In this document: positions 27,525 through 38,100 of the stretch, piece by piece
Layout: each line of letters starts with the position of its first letter
Numbering within the stretch: the first letter of the stretch is position 1
Assembly (NCBI GenBank): GCA_963740945.1
Contig: CAVUGE010000017.1
Span: 1 to 64,000, forward strand
Direction: 5' to 3'
Length of the DNA stretch: 64,000 nucleotides
Origin: CAVQBP01 sp963740945
GTDB lineage: Bacteria > Bacteroidota > Ignavibacteria > Ignavibacteriales > Ignavibacteriaceae
Notes under the pieces: model-generated
The model's input: only the letters and a program-made list of their open reading frames with translations
Databases searched by the model: none
Told to the model about the DNA's origin: nothing
Translations under genes and position numbers: made by a program

Positions 27525-28412
27525 ATGAAAATTGAAAACAAAAATAAGGTTTCTGCGGCTTATTTTTTTCTTGCTCCGGCATTAATTGCAATATTTATTT
27601 TCTTTTTTATTCCCGTTATTGCAGCATTTTTAATCAGTTTTACAGATTTCGATATATATTCACTCGGTAATTACTCCAACATTAGAATTACCTGGTTTCA
27701 GAATTATTTAAACCTTTTTAATGATTCATTATTCTGGACAGCATTAAAAAATACGTTCTATTTCGTTATAGTAGCGGGACCTATTTCTGTTGCAGTTTCA
27801 CTTGGTGCAGCTATTTTATTAAATTCTAAGCTAATTAAATTCAAAGGAATTTTCCGGCTGGCATATTTTATTCCGGTTGTAACAACATTAGTAGCGGTAG
27901 CAATAGTATGGCGTTTTATATATAATCCGGGATTCGGCTTGTTAAATTATACTTTAAGTTTTTTTGGAATAAAAGTAATTGATTGGCTCGGTAACCCGGA
28001 TTGGGCGATGCCTGCAATAATTATAATGTCTGTATGGAAAAATTTCGGATATAATATGATAATTTTTATTGCAGGGCTGCAGAATATCCCTGAATATTTA
28101 TATGAAGCAGCTAATCTTGAAGGAGCAAACGGATGGCAGCAGTTTAAGAGTATAACCTTACCAATGCTAGCTCCAACTACAGTATTTGTTAGTATCATTA
28201 CCATGATAGGTTTTTTCCAGTTTTTTGCCGAACCCTATATTATGACACAGGGAGGACCCTTGAACAGCACACTTAGTATTGTAATGTATATGTATCAGGA
28301 AGGTTTTCGATGGTGGCATATGGGATATTCTGCTTCAATTGCATTTGTTCTTTTTTTCATCATTTTTATCGGAACAATTGCACAATTAAAACTTCAAAAA
28401 GAGACTGAATAG
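27525..28412 (+). CDS. ABC sugar importer permease, MalF/UgpA type
   Basis: Inner-membrane permease of 295 residues with six transmembrane helices. The cytoplasmic EAA loop that docks the ATPase is YEAANLEGANGWQQFKSITL (near residue 190-210). It pairs with the next permease, whose ATG follows the TAG stop with no gap. No ATPase gene is in the locus; CUT1 importers often share one encoded elsewhere (MsmX/MsmK style), which is what I infer here. Start at ATG 27525, which is preceded by no strong Shine-Dalgarno. Confidence 0.93.
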   Translation: MKIENKNKVSAAYFFLAPALIAIFIFFFIPVIAAFLISFTDFDIYSLGNYSNIRITWFQNYLNLFNDSLFWTALKNTFYFVIVAGPISVAVSLGAAILLNSKLIKFKGIFRLAYFIPVVTTLVAVAIVWRFIYNPGFGLLNYTLSFFGIKVIDWLGNPDWAMPAIIIMSVWKNFGYNMIIFIAGLQNIPEYLYEAANLEGANGWQQFKSITLPMLAPTTVFVSIITMIGFFQFFAEPYIMTQGGPLNSTLSIVMYMYQEGFRWWHMGYSASIAFVLFFIIFIGTIAQLKLQKETE

Positions 28413-29222
28413 ATGAAGAAAAATTTTCTTTATATATTTTTAATAATAACTGCTTTGGTAACACTTGCCCCGTTTTTCTGGATGGTATCGGCTTCATTTA
28501 TGCTTGATGGGCATGCCAGCACTTATCCGCCTCGGTTTATCCCTGATCAATTTACACTAGTTCAATATAAAATATTATTTTTACGGTTGAATATCACTAG
28601 AAATTTTTTAAATAGTTTATTCCTATCCATAGCCGTAACTCTCATTTCATTATTTTTAAATTCTATGGCGGGTTATGCTTTTGCGAAATACAAATTCAAG
28701 GGGAAGAATAAGCTATTTAATTTTCTTCTTAGTTCAATGGTAATTCCAGCTCAAGTAACAATGCTGCCCCTTTTTTTAATGTTAAAGGAATTAGGATTCA
28801 TAAATACCTATATGGCAATTATAATTCCAGGTCTTGCGAATATTTTTGGAATTTTTTTGATTCGACAATATGCATTATCAATCCCGGACAGTTTATTAGA
28901 GTCCGCAAGAATGGATGGGGCAAGTGATTTTGAAATATATCGTTTGATTATATTACCTCTTTGTGTACCGATCCTAACAACCCTTGCCATTTTTACTTTC
29001 ATGACAACATGGAATGATTTTTTATGGCCATTAATAGCTTTAACGGATAATTCGATGTACACACTTCCAGTAGCACTTGCAAATCTGATGGGAGAACATA
29101 CCAAAGATCCTGAGTTGATGATGGCAGGTTCGGTAATAACCATTATACCTGTAATAATAGTCTTCTTAGCACTTCAGAAGTATTATATAAGAGGCATTAT
29201 GATGGGAAGTGTGAAAGGATAA
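28413..29222 (+). CDS. ABC sugar importer permease, MalG/UgpE type
   Basis: Second inner-membrane permease, 269 residues, six helices, with the EAA loop LLESARMDGASDFEIYRLII near residue 160-180 and the usual C-terminal IRGIMMGSVKG. Its ATG abuts the stop of the first permease. Together with the lipoprotein at 26132 it forms a complete importer except for the ATPase. It closes the first transcriptional block; the lacI promoter follows within 40 bp and no terminator is obvious between them. Confidence 0.93.
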   Translation: MKKNFLYIFLIITALVTLAPFFWMVSASFMLDGHASTYPPRFIPDQFTLVQYKILFLRLNITRNFLNSLFLSIAVTLISLFLNSMAGYAFAKYKFKGKNKLFNFLLSSMVIPAQVTMLPLFLMLKELGFINTYMAIIIPGLANIFGIFLIRQYALSIPDSLLESARMDGASDFEIYRLIILPLCVPILTTLAIFTFMTTWNDFLWPLIALTDNSMYTLPVALANLMGEHTKDPELMMAGSVITIIPVIIVFLALQKYYIRGIMMGSVKG

Positions 29223-29257
29223 TTATCACAAAAATGATATTTATAGACAAATTATCC

Positions 29258-29331
29258 TTGACAAATAAAATTGTATTTTGTATCATGTAAGCGTTTACAA
29301 TAAAGTTTTTTTTGAATTGTAAGCGTTTACT
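29258..29331 (+). promoter_or_regulatory. lacI promoter with two LacI-family operators
   Basis: TTGACA (29258-29263), a 17-bp spacer and TATCAT (29281-29286). Operator A, TGTAAGCGTTTACA (29286-29299), is identical to the one at 17940 and abuts the -10. Operator B, TGTAAGCGTTTACT (29318-29331), differs at the last base. Centre-to-centre spacing is 32 bp, about three helical turns, so two dimers could bind the same face. This points to autoregulation of lacI and control of the genes behind it. Confidence 0.92.
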
Positions 29332-29388
29332 CAAATTAAGCAGAAAAAAGAATTGCCTATAAAAATTTTTACATTTTAATATTTAATA

Positions 29389-30408
29389 ATGAAAATAAAT
29401 ATTAATGAAGTCGCGAAAAGGGCTGGGGTTTCAATTGCGACAGTATCAAGGGCTTTTAACGGAAATAATCTTGTAAGAGAAGAGACCCGAAAGAAAATCC
29501 TGGAAATTGCACACAATCTTAACTACATTCCAAATCCAATAGCCCGCAGTTTATCCAGGCAAGCAACAGATACAATAGGGGTTGTACTTCCTGATTTAGT
29601 TGGTGAATTTTTTATGGATATTATCCATGGAATTGATGAAGAAGCTTACAGCCAAAACTGGTATGTACTAGTTTCCAGTTCACACAGCCAAAGAAATATA
29701 ATGGAAACCTTAGTCGAATTTATGGGAAGCGGCAGAGTAGACGGAGTAATTCTAATGGCTCCACAAATGCATAAGGAAGTTGTCGAAATAGTACTTAGAA
29801 GTAAACGACCGGTTGTTTTAATTAATGCATGCAAAGATTTAAGTAATATTGTTAATATTCAAATAAACAATTTTGAAGGAGCTTATAATAATATTAAACA
29901 TCTGGTAAAAGTACACGGTTTCAAGAAAATAGGGATGATCAAGGGGCCTAATGGGAACTGCGATTCAGATGAAAGATTTGCCGGTTATTCAGAGGCTCTA
30001 ATCAAATTAGATCTTCCAATAAACGAATCGCTGATTGTACCGGGAGATTTTAGTGTTGAATCCGGTTATAGGGGATTTATTAGTCTTATGGGAATTAAGG
30101 AAAAACCTGATGCAATATTTGCATCAAACGATATGATGGCGGTTGGAGCATATAAAGCGGCTGCTGAATTAGGATTAAAAATCCCGGATGATATTGCTTT
30201 AGTAGGATTTGATGATATTTATTTAAGTCAGTTTTTAACTCCCCGATTAACGACTGTTCACGTACCTCTTTTAGAGCTTGGGAGGAAATCAGTTCAGTTT
30301 CTTCTAAATATGATAAATGGAAAAGTAGATAAGAATAAACCTTACTCGGAAACCTTATCTACAGAATTAAAAATAGGTGGTTCATGCGGATGCAGTGACT
30401 TAAATTGA
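29389..30408 (+). CDS. LacI-family transcriptional regulator of the glycan locus
   Basis: DNA-binding repressor of 339 residues. The N-terminal helix-turn-helix and hinge are VAKRAGVSIATVSRAFNG and NYIPNPIARSLSRQATDT; the rest is a periplasmic-binding-protein-like effector domain (VVLPDLVGEFFMDIIHGI, GRVDGVILMAP, FASNDMMAVGAYKAA, DIALVGFDDIYLSQFLTPRL). The Leu/Ala hinge context and the palindromic TGTAAGCGTTTACA sites fit the family. Operators lie on its own promoter and on the promoter at 17907, so it should repress both halves of the locus and be released by an oligosaccharide or sugar phosphate made from the glycan. The effector is unknown. Confidence 0.94.
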   Translation: MKININEVAKRAGVSIATVSRAFNGNNLVREETRKKILEIAHNLNYIPNPIARSLSRQATDTIGVVLPDLVGEFFMDIIHGIDEEAYSQNWYVLVSSSHSQRNIMETLVEFMGSGRVDGVILMAPQMHKEVVEIVLRSKRPVVLINACKDLSNIVNIQINNFEGAYNNIKHLVKVHGFKKIGMIKGPNGNCDSDERFAGYSEALIKLDLPINESLIVPGDFSVESGYRGFISLMGIKEKPDAIFASNDMMAVGAYKAAAELGLKIPDDIALVGFDDIYLSQFLTPRLTTVHVPLLELGRKSVQFLLNMINGKVDKNKPYSETLSTELKIGGSCGCSDLN

Positions 30409-30487
30409 AAATAAAAGGAGGTTCAATAGAAAAGGAAAAAATATAAAAAAGTCATTTTTATTTTATTAAAATAAATTGGAGGCTATA

Positions 30488-32377
30488 ATGAACGGAACAA
30501 TGAAACTATTATTTAGTATCTGTCTTCTACTATTTTTATACACAGCAAGCATAAAAGCACAAGCACCTGCCAGACAGGATGTTGTTTGGGCACGCACAAC
30601 TACTGAAACCATTAACCTTGACGGTAAATTAGATGAGGCATCATGGGCCAAAGCGGATTCAATACATATTACTTTTGGTCAAAGTTCAGGAATTCCTACC
30701 AGCGGCTGGTCTACTGATGGGTTTGCCAATACATTGGGCTACCCGGATTCAGTTCACGCCACATTAAAATTTCTTGCTCAAAATAATCAATTATATATTG
30801 CTTTTGTTATACCTGATTCCTCTATAGATGGACATGATTGGCCTGGTCCAGCGTGGTGGGATGGCATTTTAATGAATGTAAAAGACATAAGAACCATTCC
30901 GGTCGGCCGTGAAGAAATATTCCCCACATTTTTATTTACAGATACAACTACTGGAGGCGGAGTTGGTTCAGGACCTTTATTCGGATATCATGGAAAATTC
31001 AGAAATCAACGGACAGCTGCCGAAACTGCAAAATGGGATATGGGATATGATATTATGGGAACATCTAACGATGATAGTTCACCAGATACGGGGTATGTAT
31101 TTGAAATGCGAATTAATTTAGATTCCTTGGGGTACAATACAACGCAGCCTGGCGGTGATGTTGTAGGATTAAATATAAGTATTTATGATTGTGACTGGTA
31201 TTTCCAAAGCAATCCGCTGAAGAGATCTGTAGGGAGAGCTTACTGGCAGCATGCATGGAGCGATCAAAATGATAATGTTGGCAGGGTAATGATTGACCCG
31301 AATGTAACCATTGATTCGGGACCAGTCCCTCAGGTTCAACCCGATGTAGTACTTCCGGATGGTGCAAAAGATACAGATCCTGTAATTGATGGAGATTTAT
31401 CAGATGCAGTATGGCAAGGAGCTTATACATTTAATATTAAATATGGCGATACCACTAATGTTCACAGTTACCCCGGCATTGGAAAATATATGAGCGGCTG
31501 GCTGGAATTAAATATTAATAATTCTAATCCGGTTCCGGAAGTTTTGGATCCGGGAGAAGCTACAATTAAAATGTTCTACAAAGATAACTATTTATATTTG
31601 TCTGCTGATGTAAAAGATCAATTAATTCAGAGTGATTATACTACACCTGACAAGAAGGATGGAGTTCGACTTGTTATTGGTTTAAGAGATTCTACTAACC
31701 TTGATCACCAGATGGTATTTCTTAATTTGTTAGCAGATTTCGATTCATCCGGTAATCCTAAAGCGGATGAAGATCTGGACACATTAGTTAAGCAGGGTGC
31801 AGCAACACTGGGTATGACAAAGAACGGGACAGTAAATGATATGGGTGATATTGATGTAGGATATACGGTTGAACTTAAAGTTGATCTTACAAAGTTAGGC
31901 TATGCATCGGATCTTGGAGATCATCTATTATTCGGAGGAGTAGATCTGTTAGATGCGGATTCATTTGATGACCCAGCGAATAACTACGGCTCAAGAACAT
32001 GGTTTTACAAAGCAGACAAAGGTGCAGGCCCAACAGCCTGGATGTATATGGGGAATGTCTTTACAGATGTTAAGGATCAAAATAATATACTTCCTGAAAG
32101 CATAGTTTTATATGGAAATTATCCAAATCCATTTAATCCATCTACTAAATTAAGTTATTCCATACCTCATGAAGGACAGATAAACCTTTTAATTTACAAC
32201 ATTCTTGGGCAGCAGGTATCAAATATCAGTTTACTGCATCAGACACAAGGTTTGCATGTTTATAGCTTTAATGCAAGTTCACTTGCTTCGGGAGTTTATT
32301 TGTATAGAATTAAATTAAGCGGTGATAAAGGACATGAATTTTTAAGTAAAACAGGAAAAATGGTATTATTGAAGTAA
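30488..32377 (+). CDS. Secreted protein with two CBM9-like domains and a T9SS sorting domain
   Basis: Exported 629-residue protein. The start is the ATG at 30488, seven bases after GGAGG (30478-30482); an upstream TTG overlaps that ribosome site and is not used. A signal peptide ends IKAQ. Two domains similar to the CBM9-like fold follow, about 40-270 (TTETINLDGKLDEASWAKAD) and about 285-520 (DPVIDGDLSDAVWQGAYTF), each opening with the same I-D-G-x-L-D/S-x-A-x-W pattern. The T9SS sorting domain begins near 545 (GNYPNPFNPSTKLSYSIP). With no catalytic domain it is likely a surface glycan-binding protein. It follows lacI by 79 bp and probably shares its operator-controlled promoter. Confidence 0.83.
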   Translation: MNGTMKLLFSICLLLFLYTASIKAQAPARQDVVWARTTTETINLDGKLDEASWAKADSIHITFGQSSGIPTSGWSTDGFANTLGYPDSVHATLKFLAQNNQLYIAFVIPDSSIDGHDWPGPAWWDGILMNVKDIRTIPVGREEIFPTFLFTDTTTGGGVGSGPLFGYHGKFRNQRTAAETAKWDMGYDIMGTSNDDSSPDTGYVFEMRINLDSLGYNTTQPGGDVVGLNISIYDCDWYFQSNPLKRSVGRAYWQHAWSDQNDNVGRVMIDPNVTIDSGPVPQVQPDVVLPDGAKDTDPVIDGDLSDAVWQGAYTFNIKYGDTTNVHSYPGIGKYMSGWLELNINNSNPVPEVLDPGEATIKMFYKDNYLYLSADVKDQLIQSDYTTPDKKDGVRLVIGLRDSTNLDHQMVFLNLLADFDSSGNPKADEDLDTLVKQGAATLGMTKNGTVNDMGDIDVGYTVELKVDLTKLGYASDLGDHLLFGGVDLLDADSFDDPANNYGSRTWFYKADKGAGPTAWMYMGNVFTDVKDQNNILPESIVLYGNYPNPFNPSTKLSYSIPHEGQINLLIYNILGQQVSNISLLHQTQGLHVYSFNASSLASGVYLYRIKLSGDKGHEFLSKTGKMVLLK

Positions 32378-32386
32378 CATAATAAA

Positions 32387-32419
32387 ATCGATACTATTCC
32401 CTTGAGGGATAGTATCGAT
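32387..32419 (+). other. Intercistronic stem-loop
   Basis: ATCGATACTAT (32387-32397) pairs perfectly with ATAGTATCGAT (32409-32419); CCC and GGG in the loop can extend it past a bulged T. The tail ATTTAACATTTGG is a poor U-tract, so an RNA-processing or stabilising hairpin between the CBM9-like gene and the TonB receptor is as likely as termination. Confidence 0.6.
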
Positions 32420-32438
32420 ATTTAACATTTGGTGTTAT

Positions 32439-35126
32439 ATGCTTAAAATAAAAACGAATTGGCAAAATAATATCTTTTACTACATTACTCTCTTATTGAT
32501 AATCTTTTGCAGTGTCAACTATGCACAAACTACAGGAAAACTAAAAGGAAAAGTAACTGATACTAATGGTGAACCATTGGTTGGTGCAAATGTCTTAATA
32601 ATGGGAACTAACCTTGGGGCAGCCACTGATGTTGATGGTTATTATAATATAATAAATGTAAGAACTGGCACATATTCTGTGGAATTCAGATATGTAGGTT
32701 ATCAGTCAAAAATTGTAAAAGAGGTTAATGTTGTGCCTGATCAAACAACAGAAATTGATGCTCAGTTGAATGAGCAATCAGTTGAAACGCAGGCTGTAAC
32801 AGTAACGGCACAAAAGCCTTTAGTAGAATTCAATCAAACAAGTTCGGTTGCTTCAGTCAGCAAGCAGGAAATTAATAATCTGCCGGTACAGAGTTTAAGC
32901 GAAATAGTGGGTTTACAAGCCGGTGTTATTACAGATGCAAACGGCGATGTCCATTTTAGAGGCGGACGAACCGGTGAAGTTCAGTACCAGGTGGATGGAG
33001 TTACAGTCAATAATCCTTATGATAATTCATCGACATTAACATTGGATAAATCAGTGCTCCAGGAGGTTCAGGTAATAAGCGGAACTTTTGATGCAAAGTA
33101 CGGTCAAGCGATGAGCGGAGTTGTAAATGCAGTATTAAGATCCGGTTCTGAAAGATTTTTAGTATCGGGTGAAGTATACAGCGGAGACTATTTTACAACG
33201 GATCAAGAAAGATATCCAAATAATGATAGTTTTAAACCCAAACAAATTCAAAATTATCAAATGACATTAAGTGGACCGATTCCGCTTCCCAATACAACAT
33301 TTTTTATAAGCGGAAGGAGATACGTAAATGACGGCTGGTTATTTGGGGATAGACTATTTGAACCAACCGATTCAAGTAACTTCGAACAGAGAATCCTTAA
33401 TCCAACCGGTGATAATAAATTGGTTGCCTTGAACACTCATAAAGAATGGAGCGGACAATTTAAAATAGCCAACCAATCTTTTTCCAAATTCCAAATAAGT
33501 TATCAATTAATCGGTAATTATATTAATAATTTTGGATTTACAAATCCTTCAGATGATTTTGGATATAGATTAAATCCGGATGGTTTACCTGAGAGAAAAA
33601 CCATATCTATATCACATGGAATAGATTTTACGCATACCATTTCGAATAATATGTTCTACAAGATAGACATCCGGCAGAATTATTTCGACTACAGTGAGTA
33701 TAAATATAAAGATGCTTTTGATCCCAGATATTTGACAGCTGGAGCACCAATAGGCGATGCAAATTTTGCAGACGGTGCCATTGTTCAGGGAGTTAGTCTA
33801 AACCGTTTTATACAAAAAACAAATTCAGGGGTATTTAAAGGTGATTTTACCTGGCAGTTTAACCGAGCAAATTTTATTGAAGCAGGTGCAGAAGGACAAA
33901 TATATAAGCTATCTTTCGGCAGTCCGGGATTTTTAAAAGAAACCAGTGTAAACGGAATTCAAATCTTATTGCCTCACATAGGAGTAAACCCGGAAGATCC
34001 GAAGGTTGAAACTTATTACCCAACACAAGCTGCATCATATATCCAGGATAGAATAGAGCTTGGTGATCTTGTGGTAAGGGCAGGATTAAGACTGGAATAT
34101 TTTGATGCAAATGCGTATGTACCTACAGACTTAAAAAATCCTGCAAATTCTATTAAAGGAGCACCTCTTACTTCTCTTAAAAACACCACAAAAAAAATTG
34201 CAGTAGCTCCCCGGCTCGGATTTAGCTTTCCATTAACAGCAAGCGCTTCAATATATTTTTCCTATGGCCATTTTTATCAGATGCCAGGTCTTGGTGATCT
34301 GTATAATAATTCGAATTATTTGATATTAAAAGATCTCCAGGTAGGGGGAGTTACATATGGAGTAATGGGGAATCCTGATTTAAAACCGCAATTTACCGTT
34401 CAATATGAAGTAGGATTAAAGCAGGCTTTAACAGATGTAATTGGGTTACAACTCACTTTTTTCTATAAAGATATTCGTGATTTACTTGGAACTGAATTCG
34501 TGAGCACATATACAGCTGCAGAATACCCGAGATTAACCAATGTAGACTTTGGAAGTGTAGATGGTATTACTCTATCATTTGAGCAAAGAGCGATAGGTCC
34601 GATAAGTACATCAATTGATTATACACTTCAATTTGCACGAGGTAATTCGAGTGATCCTAGAGAAACAGCAAACAGAGCACAAGCAGGTAAGGATTCGCGG
34701 CCGAGAGATATTTCATTTAATTGGGATCAGCGTCATACGCTTAATGCCACTGCAATATACTATGTGCCTGATAACTTTTCTATTAGTACAATTATTAAAT
34801 ACGGAAGCGGTGAACGGTTTACTCCTCAAATAGGTCCGGCAAGTTTTACTGCTGATTTACAAACAAATGCAGGAAATAAACCCAGCTATATAGTAGTTGA
34901 CCTAAGAGCAGAAAAATTCTTCAATTTTGATTTTATCCAATTTAGTATATTCGCACGAATTTATAATTTGTTTAATGAAGATGTTGTAAATGGATTTGTA
35001 TTTGCAGGGACCGGGAGTCCGGATTATTCTTTAACTCCTTCTGTTGACAGATCACAGTTACTTAACCCTGCAAGATACAACAATCCAAGGCGAATAGAAT
35101 TAGGTATCTCTTTCGGGACTAAATAA
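32439..35126 (+). CDS. TonB-dependent receptor of the glycan locus
   Basis: Outer-membrane receptor of 895 residues, candidate importer for the glycan fragments. Signal region ends VNYAQ; a carboxypeptidase-regulatory-like domain follows (about 32-112, GKLKGKVTDTNGEPLVGANV), then the plug (about 125-230, VEFNQTSSVASVSKQEI, FRGGRTGEVQYQVDGVTVN) and the barrel with a C-terminal R-I-E-L-G-I-S-F-G strand. There is no SusD gene after it; the next genes encode a large FN3/T9SS-like protein and a PorV/PorQ-family protein. Substrate is inferred only from the locus. The start ATG at 32439 has no strong Shine-Dalgarno. Confidence 0.9.
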   Translation: MLKIKTNWQNNIFYYITLLLIIFCSVNYAQTTGKLKGKVTDTNGEPLVGANVLIMGTNLGAATDVDGYYNIINVRTGTYSVEFRYVGYQSKIVKEVNVVPDQTTEIDAQLNEQSVETQAVTVTAQKPLVEFNQTSSVASVSKQEINNLPVQSLSEIVGLQAGVITDANGDVHFRGGRTGEVQYQVDGVTVNNPYDNSSTLTLDKSVLQEVQVISGTFDAKYGQAMSGVVNAVLRSGSERFLVSGEVYSGDYFTTDQERYPNNDSFKPKQIQNYQMTLSGPIPLPNTTFFISGRRYVNDGWLFGDRLFEPTDSSNFEQRILNPTGDNKLVALNTHKEWSGQFKIANQSFSKFQISYQLIGNYINNFGFTNPSDDFGYRLNPDGLPERKTISISHGIDFTHTISNNMFYKIDIRQNYFDYSEYKYKDAFDPRYLTAGAPIGDANFADGAIVQGVSLNRFIQKTNSGVFKGDFTWQFNRANFIEAGAEGQIYKLSFGSPGFLKETSVNGIQILLPHIGVNPEDPKVETYYPTQAASYIQDRIELGDLVVRAGLRLEYFDANAYVPTDLKNPANSIKGAPLTSLKNTTKKIAVAPRLGFSFPLTASASIYFSYGHFYQMPGLGDLYNNSNYLILKDLQVGGVTYGVMGNPDLKPQFTVQYEVGLKQALTDVIGLQLTFFYKDIRDLLGTEFVSTYTAAEYPRLTNVDFGSVDGITLSFEQRAIGPISTSIDYTLQFARGNSSDPRETANRAQAGKDSRPRDISFNWDQRHTLNATAIYYVPDNFSISTIIKYGSGERFTPQIGPASFTADLQTNAGNKPSYIVVDLRAEKFFNFDFIQFSIFARIYNLFNEDVVNGFVFAGTGSPDYSLTPSVDRSQLLNPARYNNPRRIELGISFGTK

Positions 35127-35161
35127 TCCTATATTCTTAAAAATCTAAAATTTTGATTTAT

Positions 35162-38100
35162 ATGAAAAGATTATTTTTTACAGAAACAATCATACTTTTA
35201 ACAATTTCGGTATTATTCTCTAATAAGCTGTTCAGCCAGCAGCTATTACCTGTCATACCTGATTCAATAAGAGGTACTGCAGATGCCGAACGAGAGGGTA
35301 CGCACGATGCAAATAATATTCGAACACTTTTTTACAACTTCGGAATGGTAGGAGATTACCCTCCGGATCCTTTAAATGTTGATGTTACAGTTTTTCATTC
35401 CATTGAGGTGCCAAAAGGCTCAGGACAAAATTATAGTGATGGTTATACGCCATATGTTTTAGCAAAGATTAATCAAACAAATGGTGCACAAGCGTATATA
35501 ATGGAGACAGGTTATAGAGAAAGACAGGGACAAAGTCCATATTTTAACCGAGTGATGCGTTATGAGCCAAGGCCTTCATATCGAATGGGAAGTAATTGGA
35601 TTGGATACTTTCAACCGGATCCGACAATTAACACGGGTTTATCTCCAGCAATAAGTAACGATCCCCGTACATGGCCAGATTTGTGGTATGACAAATTAAA
35701 TGATCCGGATGATCCTGGCTGGCCGGGATCATGGGACGGATATTTCGGAAAAGTTGCAGGTGCCGATCAAGAAAGTTATTATGTTTATGATGATCAATAT
35801 TACGATGCCTGGAATTTCGTGCCTGACAGCCGGGATCCATCAAGAAAAGGCTTAGGATTAAGTGTTGAACAAAGAAATTTTCAATGGGCTAATGTTCAGG
35901 CCGGTAATGTCCTATTTTCCCATTATGATATTTCGAATGAGAGTACCACAGACTATAATAATAATATTATTTTTGGTTTTTACGATGATACCGGTGTAGG
36001 TGGTGAAGGAATCGGACCGGAGGGAATACCAGAATCTGATGATGATAATGCATTTTATACAAAAGAAGTAGGACTAAATCTTGTTTATACATGGGATAAT
36101 TACGGAGACGGGACAAGGGGTAAAACAGGATATCTGGGTTATTCTTACCTTGAAACGCCGGGAAATCCGACTGATGGAAAAGATAATGATGATGATGGTA
36201 TAACTGATGAAAGAAGAGACAGCGGACCAGGAGAGGAAATAACGGGCCAGGATAATATAAGGGCTTATGTTCAGTCACATTATGATATGACAAAATTTGA
36301 ATCATATTTTGGGAAATTAGAAGATAGATTAGCTTTTAAAGAAGGAGTATGGTGGACAGGTGATGAGGATATGGACTGGGTTGCAAAATTTCATGATACA
36401 GGTGCTGATGGTATTTTTGGTACACATGATACCGGTGAAAATGATGGAAAACCTACCGAAGGTGAGCCTAATTTTGACAGGACCGATATAGATGAATCAG
36501 ATCAAATTGGCTTAACAGGATTTAAAATGAATAGAATAAGGGCTGGAAACGGTGTAGGACCAGTTGATAATGTAGTGTTTTTTGATGACGGCCATCATTG
36601 GCCGCAAAGACTCTACGCACTTTTTTCTAATCCTGATTCATCTTTTGACAATCCGCTGGTTTTAAATTATAATATTGGATTTTTATTTGCATCCGGTCCT
36701 TTTAATTTACAAGCCGGTCAAAGAGAAAGGTTTAGTATTGCATTAGGTTACGGTGGAGACTTAAGAGAACTTGAAACCACAACCCGAGTAGTTTCACAGA
36801 TTTATAAGGCAAATTATCAATTTGCTGTTCCTCCGCCTGCACCAACGCTTCATGCATTTGCTGGAGATCATTATGTAACTTTAACATGGGATAATAAGGC
36901 AGAAACCGCATTTGATCAATTGACGAATACAAATGATTTCGAAGGTTATAGAATATACCGTAGTACAGATCCAACCTTTCTCGATCCTCAAATAATTGTT
37001 ACAGCGACAGGTTCAGGACCAATTGGGAATGGTAAAGCACTTGTCGAATTTGATGAGAAGGATGGAAATTACGGATTTTCGAAGACTACAGTTGAAGGAG
37101 TTGCTTACTACTTGGGTACAGATAATGGTTTAGCCCATTCCTTTACGGATACGGCTGTAACCAACGGGCAGACTTATTATTATGCTGTAGCTGCTTATGA
37201 TAAAGGTTCGGATTCATTAGCTATATATCCTTCGGAAAATGCTATTACTGTTAGTCAAACTCTAAGAGGAGGGACTATATTACCTAAAAATGTTGTTTCT
37301 GTAATTCCAAATGCTTTATCATTAGGCTTTAAACCAGCGGAAGCTTTACAGCTCCAGCATTCCGAAGGCATAGGTACGGGAAATGTTAGTGTAGAAATAA
37401 AAAATTCCAGTCTTGTACCTGATAACCATACATTTAAGATTATCTTTACAAATCAGGCAGATACAGTAAGAGCGAATTACTATTCGATGGTTGATGAAAC
37501 CAGCAATGATACTTTATTTAGTCTGGGGTATGATCTTGAAGGATTGGCCACAGGTCCTGCTGCCGATGGTATCTTACCAATAATCAGTACACCTAAAACA
37601 GTTTCAGTTGATTCGGTAAATTCAGGATTTACTTCGGATAGCCAAACAAATTTAAAATTGACCGCAAGGTATGCTACTAGTTTGCCAATAACTTTACAAA
37701 GGCCCGGTTACCCGTATAATGTTCAAATAATATTCAGCAATGGAATATTAGACACTTCAGTAGCTGCAATAGGTGCACCATCTGAACCAACTAAATTTAA
37801 GGTAATTGCTAAAGATCCGGCAGGTGATATGAAATTAAAATTCCGTTTTAGGGATGTTGATAAATCGGGAACTATCTCAAATTCAGGTGATTTTATAGAG
37901 ATTCTAACTGCCCAAAGGGAAACACCTAACAGTCTAAAACCAACTTGGCGGATAGATGTTAATGATACAGCTACTGGCGGTAATATACAACCGCCGGGAG
38001 ATGGCGATGTTTATAATTTACTCCTTAATATTCCATATTCAAGCGGTGATGTATTTACATTTACTACAATGGCTCAAAGCTTTGATAAAACTGCAGAGAA

